A DNA stretch of 64,000 bases from Antedon mediterranea. Taxonomy: Eukaryota > Echinodermata > Crinoidea > Comatulida > Antedonidae. The stretch lies in assembly GCF_964355755.1 (NCBI RefSeq), contig NC_092675.1:2886312-2950311 (forward strand), read 5' to 3'. The translations under genes were made by a program, and so were the position numbers. Positions 1 to 8,803 of this stretch are shown here, in pieces. The first letter of the stretch is position 1. Every line of letters begins with the position of its first letter. Below the pieces are notes generated by a model that had not been told where the DNA came from, did no database searches, and saw only the letters and a list, made by a program, of their open reading frames with translations.

Positions 1-1348
1 ATGATCGTCGATATTTAACTATCTTGTCATCGCCTACCCCATTTGTAATCATAACATGTCATTGTATCATCTGGTATTTTTTGCAAAGTTCATCACGTTT
101 TCCGACTATTAAAATATGCGCACACCTTTCTGACAAAAATGCGGACTTAATTGATTCATTAAAACATGACAAATTCAGTATCAGAACATCATTATTTGAA
201 AGCACTATAAAGTATTTACAGTTTTACATACGCGCGCTTACTTGTTTTGTAATTTTCGTTTGTCTTATTTTAGCTATAAAACAGTCTTGTCATAATGTTA
301 TTTGATATTATTTGTCATCAATGCGGTGTTTAATTTAATGACTTTTATACAAAATTTGCCGTTAATATATTTGATACTCTTGAGTGAAATTTCGCTCTTC
401 CCTGATACAACTGGGTAATGACTTAAGTAACAATATCAAATCTATCGAATAATCTGGTTGATTAAATTGATCGATTGATTTGATTGGTTAATTTTTGTTA
501 GTGGAAGACTTTAAAACTCGTTTTTTATTTAACTTTTAAAATCCATTCTGTTAGTGGCGTATTTCGACTGTTGATTGCGACTGGAAATAGATAAACAAGG
601 CCATGTACATGGCTGCAGTCGCGTGCTCAAGTTGGGTTTTTACCGACCAACCGACCCACCGACGTAGTGAGCCTGTAGAGTCGCGTTGCACGCGACTAAT
701 AAGTGTAAAAATGCGTAGGAAGGTATATCACCTACATTATGAGTCTATCACCTCCTATTGAGGATAGATGTAAAACTACACCAGTTCCGTTTCACGAAAT
801 GTACGACCCTTCCTTGTTAAACGAATTGAAATATTTACAACAAATGTGATCCACGAAAAAGCACTTGATCGCGCTCTACCGATTGGAAAAGAAACGGACA
901 CAAATACTATGATCTAACGTCTAGGTCTCGTACTTCCATGTCGAAATCACAATCTCAAATTGGTGAAGCAACGGATAATTATTAATGATTGTGATTTTTT
1001 CAAGAAACGAAAAGCAAACTCGTGAACAGAACAGTAACTCGAGAATGTAATAAAGCGAGTAACAATATAAAACACACATATCGGAAACAAGTGGTCTCAC
1101 TTAGAAACCTATTTTATTTATTCTTTGATCTGGAATGATCCATTTATATCATATTTAAAGAACTGTGTAATATGTTTCATGACAAAACAATAAAAGAGGG
1201 CGACAACTAATAATTATACTCACTGAAAACTACTACCTAAAACTATACATTTCTAAAATATTTTTACTTATTGCTGTTTCTAACACAGGTATGATATAAG
1301 AGAAAAGGCTATTTGTTTGAGTTGACTATATAACAAAAGTCGAATTTG
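1..1348. other. Intergenic / 3' flank of the Ig cluster
   Basis: No convincing gene is visible; the open frames here are short and lack family features. It contains a dispersed repeat (about 598-705) and, on the minus strand, two overlapping AATAAA signals at 1113-1122, about 230 nt beyond the stop codon of the first Ig gene. These are the best candidate polyadenylation signals for that gene. Confidence 0.5.
598..705. repeat. Dispersed repeat with 'ccgaccaaccgacc' core, copy 1
   Basis: This stretch begins with the palindromic word ccatgtacatgg and continues through cgcgtgctcaag to a run of ccgacc words. A clearly related copy lies in opposite orientation at 4371-4456. That second copy interrupts sequence that is otherwise shared between two tandem gene units, so the family is mobile. 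The class is unknown: no open frame, no tRNA boxes. Confidence 0.6.
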
Positions 1349-2398
1349 TCACCGTATGTTTATTTTCTTAAAGTTGGATGTGTTTTCCGTTACTATTTTG
1401 TCTTGAACGGTGACATTAACGTTAGCACTGAATGTAATATCGTCCTCTGTAACAACACACATTATATTTAAACCATCATTTAAACCAGCTAATTTCAGTT
1501 TATTAATCTTCAAAACATTTTCAGAGATCAGTTTAAAATGATCATCATCTAATTCCTTAATATCAACACCATCAATGGTCCACGAGAATAAAAAGTCATC
1601 AGTCAGAAAACCAGTCGCAATGCAAGTAAACAGCACAATTTCGCCATGAATAACAGAATTCCCAGTTTGTGTGATGGTGACGTCAGGTGACGCAAGCGGT
1701 ACGTAACTGCAGCCAATAACCATGTTACCTGATGCGTTAGTTTGTGCAACGCATGCAAATGTGTCGCCGTAATGTTCTGGTGAGAGTATTAATTTGTATC
1801 CAACAGAGTTTTTTCTGGTCTTCAGCAGTTGAGCCTCCGAGATGGTTTCCTCGTCTAACACATCAGGATGACGTATCTTAACCCAAGACACAAAGAGTGA
1901 CTTTGATAGAGCTGACGAATTCCAGGAACATCTTAGATTAGCTTTCTTACCGAGTTGAGGTCTTCCATGTTTTGGTTGCTTCGTTCTCAACGAGCAATTA
2001 GGTTTTTGTAAAACAATTAAAGAATATCCGTCGTAAAATATATCTTCCATCCTGGGACCACCATCAGATAACGCACAAACATAATTCGTAGTATCAGCAG
2101 ACGAGATTTTAATATCTAAATTATAAGACATGTTTTCTCGATCGTCTGTTATGTTGTATTTTTCTTTTGCTTGATTTCGAACAACGATTTCCGAACCATT
2201 GCTGATAGTATTTGTATTAGTAGTGGTTTTAACTGTAAACCAAGTTGGCGTTAGACGTGAATACGGTTGTTTAAAGTAAGTGCAATTTAACGTCACTACA
2301 TCTTCTTCAATAACTAATAACTCTACAGATCTCTGACATCCAAAAACAACACAAAAACAACAAGTTAACAGGACCGCTATAAAAACAACGCGGACCAT
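1349..2398 (-). CDS. Ig-superfamily protein A, predicted secreted (3 Ig domains)
   Basis: This is an intronless frame. I chose the Met at 2398 rather than the one nine codons upstream (2425), because it matches the start of the neighbouring paralog (MVR...) and gives a clean signal peptide (hydrophobic VVFIAVLLTCCFCVVFG, then CQRS). Counting from the upstream Met, a V-like Ig domain has C48 and C117, domain 2 has C166 and C225 plus an extra pair C144/C239, and domain 3 has C268 and C323. Many NxS/T sites are present. The protein stops shortly after domain 3 (ending KKINIR) with no transmembrane helix, so it should be secreted, unless an unseen downstream exon is spliced on. It is a close tandem duplicate of the gene at 3023-4042. 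The function is unknown; immune recognition is inferred from architecture and cluster context. Confidence 0.85.
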   Translation of the reverse strand: MVRVVFIAVLLTCCFCVVFGCQRSVELLVIEEDVVTLNCTYFKQPYSRLTPTWFTVKTTTNTNTISNGSEIVVRNQAKEKYNITDDRENMSYNLDIKISSADTTNYVCALSDGGPRMEDIFYDGYSLIVLQKPNCSLRTKQPKHGRPQLGKKANLRCSWNSSALSKSLFVSWVKIRHPDVLDEETISEAQLLKTRKNSVGYKLILSPEHYGDTFACVAQTNASGNMVIGCSYVPLASPDVTITQTGNSVIHGEIVLFTCIATGFLTDDFLFSWTIDGVDIKELDDDHFKLISENVLKINKLKLAGLNDGLNIMCVVTEDDITFSANVNVTVQDKIVTENTSNFKKINIR

Positions 2399-2520
2399 GA
2401 TTTGTATTTTCCGTCGTTTCTGCAAAGCAATTGCATTCGACAGAAAAACGTTTTAAGTGTTACTACTTGGACGTATGAAAAGCATCTGGCTTGTAACAGC
2501 CTATAACAAAGCAGTGATTG

Positions 2521-2565
2521 CGCAGGAAATATCATCTTGTTGGTACCAGTTGGTACCAACAGAAA
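2521..2565 (-). promoter_or_regulatory. Conserved upstream element of Ig gene A
   Basis: Read on the plus strand, the block holds gcgcaggaaatatc, then a direct repeat of the palindrome TTGGTACCA. It lies about 125-165 bp upstream of the start codon of gene A. Nearly identical blocks lie upstream of the paralogs at 4042 and 7515, although the sequence around it has diverged in the third. Conservation at a similar distance suggests a promoter or enhancer module. No factor is assigned. Confidence 0.5.
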
Positions 2566-3022
2566 AGTAATAAAGACAACAGGAAACAATGCAACAAGGA
2601 TTTTACAAGACAAATTGCTTTATATGACACAATCATAGGTCTCTGGTAGGCCTATTACTTTTTTTCTTTTCAACATTATATTTTAATCATTATCGTAGCA
2701 AATGTTGCATATCATTTTGATAAAGGTGTAGAGGACGCTGTTTTTACTCTTCTAAACAGTATTTTTACATGAATAAATACAGTCGACTTATTTTTAAACA
2801 AAAGGATGTTATTGTAATCAATATGTATTTAGACATATAGGTAGATTATCGATTTATTGATATAATTCGATTCAAATGGTTATTAACAATCTCTTTTCAA
2901 AAATGTGAATGCACTGTTCATATTATAATTAACATTCTATAATAAATTCAAAGAAACATATATCTGTTTATTTTTCCAATTTGGTTATTTCAGTTTTAGT
3001 ATGATATAAGTGACAGTAATCC

Positions 3023-4042
3023 TTATATTTGTACAGTACCTATTTCTTTATCAGTAACATTTATTTTGGCACTGAATATAATATCGTCCTCTGTAACAAG
3101 ACACTTTATATCCAAACCATCAGCACCTAATTTAAGTTTATTAATCTTCAAAACATTTGTAGAAATCAGTTTAAAGTTATCGTCATCTACCTCCATAATA
3201 TCAACACTATCAATGGTCCACGAGAACACAAAGTCATCAGTCAGAAAACCAGTCGCATTGCACGTAAACAGCACAGCTTCGCCAATAACAGAATCTTCTG
3301 TTTGTGCAATGGTGACGTCAGGTGACGCAAGCGGTACGTAACTGCAGCCAATAACCATATTACTTGATGCGTTAGTTTGCGCAACGCACGCGAAGGCATC
3401 GCCGTAATGTTCTGGTGAGAGTGTTAATTTGTATCCAACAGAGTTTGTTCTGGTCTTCAGCACTTGAGCCACCGAGATGGTTTCCTCATCTAACACATTA
3501 GGATGACGTATCTTAACCCAAGACACAAAGAGTGGCTTTGATAGAGCTGACGCATTCCAAGAACATCTTAGATTAGCTTTCTTACTCAGTTGAGGTCTTC
3601 CACGTCTTGGTTGCTTCGTTTTCAACGAGCAGTTGGGTTTTTGTAAAACAGTTAAAGAATACCCGTCATAAAATAAAAAGTCTTCCATCCTGGGACCACC
3701 ATCAGATAACGCACAAACATAATACGTAGAATCAGCAGACGAGATTTTAATATCTAAATTATAAGACATGTTTTCTCGATCGTCTGTTATGTTGAATTTG
3801 TTTTTTGCTTGATTTCGAAAAACGATTTCCGAACCATTGCTGATAGTATTTGTAGCCATATCGGTATCGATATCGATTGTAATCCAAGTTGGCGTTAGAC
3901 GTGAATACGGTTGTTTAAAGTAAGTGCAATTCAACGTGACTATATCGTCTTCAATAACTAATAGCTCTACAGATCTCTGACATCCAAAAACAACACAAAA
4001 AGAACAAGTTAACAGCACCGCTGTAAAACCATTGCGGACCAT
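3023..4042 (-). CDS. Ig-superfamily protein B, predicted secreted (3 Ig domains)
   Basis: This is an intronless 339-residue frame starting MVRNGFTAVLL, with a signal peptide ending before CQRS. It has the same three Ig domains as gene A: DVVTLxC/DIVTLNC and YVCALSD in domain 1, LRCSW and FACVAQT in domain 2, LFTCNATGF and IKCLVTEDD in domain 3. It ends TDKEIGTVQI without a membrane helix, so it is predicted secreted. An AATAAA signal is on the minus strand at about 2967-2972, roughly 50 nt past the stop. Coding and flanking sequence match gene A and the remnant at 4650-5020 in one tandem unit of about 1.64 kb, which points to recent duplication. Differences from A concentrate in the loops of the first Ig domain and the extreme C-terminus. 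Confidence 0.88.
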   Translation of the reverse strand: MVRNGFTAVLLTCSFCVVFGCQRSVELLVIEDDIVTLNCTYFKQPYSRLTPTWITIDIDTDMATNTISNGSEIVFRNQAKNKFNITDDRENMSYNLDIKISSADSTYYVCALSDGGPRMEDFLFYDGYSLTVLQKPNCSLKTKQPRRGRPQLSKKANLRCSWNASALSKPLFVSWVKIRHPNVLDEETISVAQVLKTRTNSVGYKLTLSPEHYGDAFACVAQTNASSNMVIGCSYVPLASPDVTIAQTEDSVIGEAVLFTCNATGFLTDDFVFSWTIDSVDIMEVDDDNFKLISTNVLKINKLKLGADGLDIKCLVTEDDIIFSAKINVTDKEIGTVQI

Positions 4043-4140
4043 GATTGGTATTTTCTGTGTTTCTGTAAAGCAATTGCATTCGACAGAAAACGTTTTAAGT
4101 GTTACTACTTGGACGTATGAAAAGCATCTGGCAGTGATTG

Positions 4141-4185
4141 CGCAGGAAATATCATCTTGTTGGTACCAGTTGGTACCAACAGAAA
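4141..4185 (-). promoter_or_regulatory. Conserved upstream element of Ig gene B
   Basis: This block matches the one upstream of gene A almost base for base: gcgcaggaaatatcatcttg followed by two TTGGTACCA-type palindromes. It lies about 100-145 bp upstream of the gene B start. The identity with A partly reflects recent duplication, so the comparison with the more diverged gene C is the more informative one. Confidence 0.5.
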
Positions 4186-4370
4186 AGTAATAAAGACTAT
4201 AGGAAACAATGCAACAGGGATTTTAAAAGACAAATTGCTTTATATGACACAATCATAGGTCTCTGGTAGGCCTACTACGTTTTTTCTTTTCAACATTATA
4301 TTTTAAAGCTGTAGAGGACGCTGTTCTCACTCTTATAAACGGTATTATCTATTGTATAAATAAAGTAGAC

Positions 4371-4456
4371 CTACAGCTCACTATGTCGGTCGGTTGGTCG
4401 GTCGGTAAACACTTACTTGAGCACGCAATTGCAGCCATGTATATGGCCTTGTTTTA
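4371..4456 (-). repeat. Dispersed repeat with 'ccgaccaaccgacc' core, copy 2
   Basis: Inverted relative of the copy at 598-705. The equivalent position in the adjacent tandem unit (near 2785-2800) lacks it, so this copy inserted after the duplication that separated genes A and B. Confidence 0.6.
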
Positions 4457-4649
4457 AAACAAAAGGATGTTACTGTAAACAATATGTCCTTAGATATATA
4501 GATAGTTCGAATGGTTATTAACAATCTCTTTTCAAAAATGTGAATGCACTGGTTATATTATAATTAACATTCTATAATAAATTCAAAGATATATCTGTTT
4601 ATTTTTCCAATTTGGTTATTTCAGTTTTAGTATGATATAGGAGTAATCC

Positions 4650-5020
4650 TTATACTGTATTTGCTCTCCAATTTTCCGAGTGTACAGTAGCTTTATCAGT
4701 AACATACATTTTGGTACTGAATACAATATTGTCCTCTTTAACAAAACACATTATATTTAAACCACTATCAACTATTTTCTGTTTATCAATCTTCAAAATA
4801 TTGTCAGAGATCAGTTTAAAATGATCATCATCTAATTCTAATAATAATATTAACCCCATCAATGGTCCAAGAGAACACAACGTCATCAGTCAGAACGCCA
4901 GTCGAATTGCACGTAAATAGTACGATTTTATCAATAACAGAACCTTCGGTTTTTGTGATGGTGACGTCAGGTGACGTAAGCGGTACGTAACTGCAGCCAA
5001 TAACCATATTACTTGATGCG
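4650..5020 (-). pseudogene. Truncated Ig-gene remnant (third tandem unit)
   Basis: The minus strand encodes the end of domain 2 and most of domain 3 of the same family (ELDDDHFKLISDNILKI, then a tail ending ENWRANTV). The frame is disturbed near 4840-4890: one frame covers the C-terminal part and a different one the upstream part around 4890-5000. Similarity to genes A and B stops abruptly at about 5020, where a 20-bp minisatellite begins. The signal peptide, domain 1 and most of domain 2 are absent. The 3' flank (4500-4650) is almost identical to that of gene B, including the AATAAA. This is a decayed paralog, not a working gene. Confidence 0.75.
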
Positions 5021-5035
5021 AAAACAATGATTTAA

Positions 5036-5345
5036 AAATGCTACACGTTATTACAAAGTCCAACACGTTATTACAAATAATGTGACGCATTATTTCAAAA
5101 TGCGACGCGTTATTACAAAGTGCTATACGTTATTGCAAAGTGCTATACGTTATTACAAAGTGCTATACGTTATTACAAAGTGCTATACGTTATTACAAAG
5201 TGCTATACGTTATTACAAAATTCGACGCGTTATTACAAAATTCGAGGCGTTATTACAAAATTCGAGGCGTTATTACAAAATTCGAGACGTTATTACAGAA
5301 TTCGACGCGTTATTACAGAATTCGACGCGTTAATACAAAGTGCGA
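5036..5345. repeat. 20-bp minisatellite (cgttattacaaagtgctata)
   Basis: About 15 units of 20 bp, grading from cgttattacaaagtgctata on the left to cgttattacaaaattcgagg on the right. Because 20 is not a multiple of three, all three plus frames stay open across it; these frames are artefacts of the repeat. The array abuts the broken end of the Ig remnant. Confidence 0.9.
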
Positions 5346-6474
5346 CTGGTGCTATTTTTCGGATTATAAATGTAGGCCTACTAAAGGTTAGGTAAAACAT
5401 GCAGAAATTGTATTCCCTATTAAGGTACAAATTATTATAATAATGAATATCCATACATCCAGTGAATATATCCTACCTCGTCGTCCTATTACAAACCTCG
5501 GACTATTTCTTACACCATCTGTGGTACAAATTGTATACAATAGCAGGTGCGTATATACCACCAATACCGACATCGTACATTAAATGGCAAGTAAGACGAT
5601 AGGTAATATACGTTATTTCTACTAATCTCTAGTACTTTGTATGTTGTGCATATTATATCTAGAGACAGAAAACTCCGTTACGTGACGCATAGTGCACCGA
5701 GGTCACTCGTAGCAATAATACACAATAATAGTACTATTATGGTACATAGGAAATCCTTACTCTACCTAACAGGAAACTAAATCTAATCAAAAGATTACAG
5801 ACATACCTTAAACGTTTTTACGCCGACTTCTAGACTCTCCATGTACAAGTACTAAGTTGCAGGCACTGGTCGTCGCTAAATAGTAACTCGGAAGTAGAGA
5901 CATCACTGCCGATGCGAGAGCATATAAACGTTAATACGGGCCGTGAAAACGAAACGAAGTTGTACTTGTAACGTGTTGTACGTTTAGATGTCAAAGGCCA
6001 CGATTTTAAGTCAGCGAAGCGGATAGGATGTGTTGTCGGGTCGGGACAGCAAATGATAACATATTCAAAGTTTTAGCTAATATCTTTATTACTTCAATTA
6101 CAATGAGTATTACCAACTTTTTATAAAAACGTTAATTTGAATAAACTGTTTGTTAAATTCTATATACAGTACATGTATAGTAACTTGAAAAACGTTGATA
6201 TAAGTTTTCGGTACACCACGTATGTTAGTTCTGAAAAGAACTGTTGAGTTTCTCGACGGTTCGATCAATATGCTTTGATCGTCCTCAAGTGTGAGAAGGC
6301 ATTGTCACTCATGAGGACGATCAAAGCAGCTACGTGGTGTACCGTAAACTTTATATCAACATTTGATTTCGCCATGCAAACCTTCAAACAATAACATTAT
6401 ATAACTGTTTCAAATATGATTATTATTCAAATATTTAAATCATCGTTATAGTAGACGTTTTAACTAATGTTGGG
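5346..6474. other. Intergenic stretch with one palindromic repeat
   Basis: No gene is recognised. The only structure I can name is the palindromic element at about 6194-6386. The rest is unique-looking AT-rich sequence. Confidence 0.4.
6194..6386. repeat. Palindromic repeat with hammerhead-like stem, copy 1
   Basis: The left arm gttgatataag...cggtacaccacgta pairs with the right arm tacgtggtgtaccg...tatatcaac. An inner stem cgatcaa/ttgatcg carries words resembling the hammerhead ribozyme core. A second copy is at 27125-27308 with the same outer arms and the same following word 'atttcgccatgc'. This suggests a Penelope-like or other non-autonomous family, but no coding part is present. Confidence 0.55.
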
Positions 6475-7515
6475 CTATATAACGGTAATATAGTATTCGT
6501 TTTCTAACTGATTGTGCGTATCTGTTTCTTGGTCAGTAGCATATACCTGGGCACTAAATGTAACATTGTCCTCTTTAACATGACACATTATATCTAATCC
6601 ATTATCAACTAATTTCAGTTTATCAATCTTCAAAAGATCGTTAGAGATCAGTTTAAAATGATCGTCATCTAATTCCATAACATCAACGCCATCAATGGTC
6701 CACGAGAACACAAAGTCATTGGTCAGAAAGCCAGTCGCATCGCATGTAAACAGCACATGTTTGCCAGTAATAGAATCTTTTATTTGTGTGATGGTGACGT
6801 CAGGTGACGCAAGCGGTACGTAACTGCAGCCAATGAGCGTGTTGTTTGAGGTTTCAGTTCGCGCAACGCACGCGAAGGCATCCCCGTAATGTTCTGGTGA
6901 GAGTGTTAATTTGCATCCAACAGAGTTTGTTCTTCTTTTCAGGACTTGAGCGTCCATGACTGTCTCCTCATTTACCACACCAGGATGATTTATCTGAACC
7001 CATGACACCGAAAGTGGATTCTGCTTCGACAAAGCTGACGAATCCCAAGAACATCTTAGATTAACCTTCTTACTGCGTTTTCCACGTCTGTTTCGTTTCG
7101 CTTCCATGGAGCAATTTGGTTTTGGGAAAGCAGTTACGGTATAACCATAATATGGAATGTGGTTAGCTATATTACCATCATTTCCTAAGGCACAAACAGC
7201 AAAATCATCTGGATGTACAGAATCAGGCGTGACTTTCAAATCGTACGTCATGTTGTTTCGGTCATCGGTTATGCTGTATTTATCTTTATTTTCAACCAAA
7301 ACGTCAGAGCCATTAGTGATCGTTTTGCCTTGTCCCATACCATGAATTATAAACCAAGTTGGCCATTGATCATCAAGTAGTTTATCGTAGTCACATGATA
7401 ATGTAACTACGTCGTCTTCAAAGGCTAACAGCTCGAAGCTACCTCGTTGACATCCAGAGACAACGCAAGAAGAATAGCTTAACAGTGCCGCTATAAAAAC
7501 AACCCGGGACATCAT
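6475..7515 (-). CDS. Ig-superfamily protein C, predicted secreted (3 Ig domains)
   Basis: This is an intronless frame. The Met at 7515 (MMSRVVFIAALL...) is preferred over the one 15 codons upstream (7560), because it matches the MMSRVV start of another paralog and begins directly at the signal peptide. Domain 1 has DVVTLSC and FAVCALGND, domain 2 LRCSW and FACVART, and domain 3 LFTCDATGF and IMCHVKEDN. The protein ends LENEYYITVI with no transmembrane helix. It is more diverged from A and B than they are from each other, and carries its own copy of the TTGGTACCA element upstream. Predicted secreted; ligand unknown. Confidence 0.87.
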   Translation of the reverse strand: MMSRVVFIAALLSYSSCVVSGCQRGSFELLAFEDDVVTLSCDYDKLLDDQWPTWFIIHGMGQGKTITNGSDVLVENKDKYSITDDRNNMTYDLKVTPDSVHPDDFAVCALGNDGNIANHIPYYGYTVTAFPKPNCSMEAKRNRRGKRSKKVNLRCSWDSSALSKQNPLSVSWVQINHPGVVNEETVMDAQVLKRRTNSVGCKLTLSPEHYGDAFACVARTETSNNTLIGCSYVPLASPDVTITQIKDSITGKHVLFTCDATGFLTNDFVFSWTIDGVDVMELDDDHFKLISNDLLKIDKLKLVDNGLDIMCHVKEDNVTFSAQVYATDQETDTHNQLENEYYITVI

Positions 7516-7708
7516 GATGGTAGTTTGTGTGAAAGCAGAAGATTCTGAAGTATTCCACAACCTTTTGATTCAGAGTTATTGGGAGAGCTATCTTACCTTG
7601 ACAAATACAAGCGAAGGACTGGCTTCAATAAATATTTTAGACGTATACACATCCTCCTAAGCGGTGTGTTTAGTTGTTAAACTGCTTTGTAAAGAAAGAA
7701 ATATATCG

Positions 7709-7752
7709 CGCAGGAAATATCGTACTTGTTGGTATCAGTTGGTACCAACAAA
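7709..7752 (-). promoter_or_regulatory. Conserved upstream element of Ig gene C
   Basis: Contains gcgcaggaaatatcgt, then ttggtatcagttggtaccaa, about 195-240 bp upstream of the start codon. The sequence between it and the coding region differs from that of genes A and B, so its retention argues for function rather than recent copying. Confidence 0.5.
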
Positions 7753-8235
7753 ATAGTGTTTTACAACCTTCACATGACAATACTACAGGAAGCAATGTAC
7801 CAGGGATAGTACAAAATAAGAAGCATTAGACTCTTTCTTTACAGCTTTGTTATCATTACTGATTCTTATCCTATTAACTATAACTAAAGTACTATACAGC
7901 AGTATAGTAGTAGCACCCCATACACATACAATAAATGTATCTATTTAGGAAGCATACTCATGTTTGGCCTTATGACAGTCTGTGGTCATAATTCTTAAGG
8001 AATTAACATACATGGTGACACAAAATCGACTACTGTATATGGAGAAATAAAGCCTTATTTGGCGTAGCAAAACATATTTTTACATGAAGAAAAAGTTAAG
8101 TATTTCTAAAGAAATGTGCAAATAGTAACGATTTCATTTTTCAATGTTGTTTCTTGTGAAACCATTGGAACAGCTACTTGATTTACATACTGTCTGATCA
8201 GTTGGCATTTGGTTGAGCAGATTTTTGTCTGGTTT
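7753..8235. other. Intergenic stretch
   Basis: AT-rich, with no gene or recognisable repeat. It separates the upstream flank of gene C from the 3' end of the disrupted gene D. Confidence 0.4.
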
Positions 8236-8803
8236 CTAATTATATAAACGTTTTTTTACAATTACTAGACTAACAATTACTGCACATAACAAAACAAAAC
8301 CTGCAATAGAAATACCAATAATGAGAGAAAGATCTGGTTTCTGTACGTCTTCAAAATCAACAGAAAATTGAGCACCGAATGTTGCATTGCCCTCTGTTAC
8401 AAGACACGTTATATCTGAACCAGTATCAACTAATTCCAATCTATCAATCTGCAAAACATTGTCAGAAATCAGCTTGAAATGATCGTCATCTAATTCCAAA
8501 ACATTAACGTCATCAATGGTCCAAGAGAACACAAAGTCATTGGTCAGAAAGTCAGTCGCATCGCATGTAAACAGGACAATTTCTCCAATAACCAAATCCC
8601 CGGTTTGTGCGATGGTGATGTCAGGTGACGTAAGTGGTACGTAACTACAGCCAATGAGGGTGTTGTTTGACGTTTCAGTTCGCGCAACGCAAGCAAAGGT
8701 ATCACCGTAATGTTCTGACGAGAGTGTTAATTGGTATTCAGAAGCGTCTGTTGCCGTGTTCAGTTTTGGAACTTGCCGTATTGTTTTTTCATCTAACACA
8801 TCA
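8236..8803 (-). pseudogene. Ig gene D, 3' part (domains 2-3, TM, short tail), separated by LINE
   Basis: The minus strand encodes the second half of domain 2 (from DVLDEKT), domain 3 (LFTCDATDF, ITCLVTEGN), a linker, a transmembrane helix (IIGISIAGFVLLCAVIVSLVIV) and only a short basic tail, KKRLYN, before the stop. The 5' half of the same gene lies at 11387-11904. The split is exactly where paralogs read HP|DVLDE, and a retrotransposon fills the gap. Before insertion this was a membrane-anchored member without the tyrosine motifs of genes E and F. With a 2.6-kb opposite-strand insertion in its coding region it cannot give the full protein unless the insert is spliced out. Confidence 0.85.

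Noticed and set aside
5036-5345. CRISPR-like array
   Set aside because: Units are contiguous without unique spacers, and the window is clearly animal DNA.
5082-5395. Three overlapping plus-strand repeat proteins
   Set aside because: All three frames are open across a 20-bp repeat; typical of a repeat artefact.
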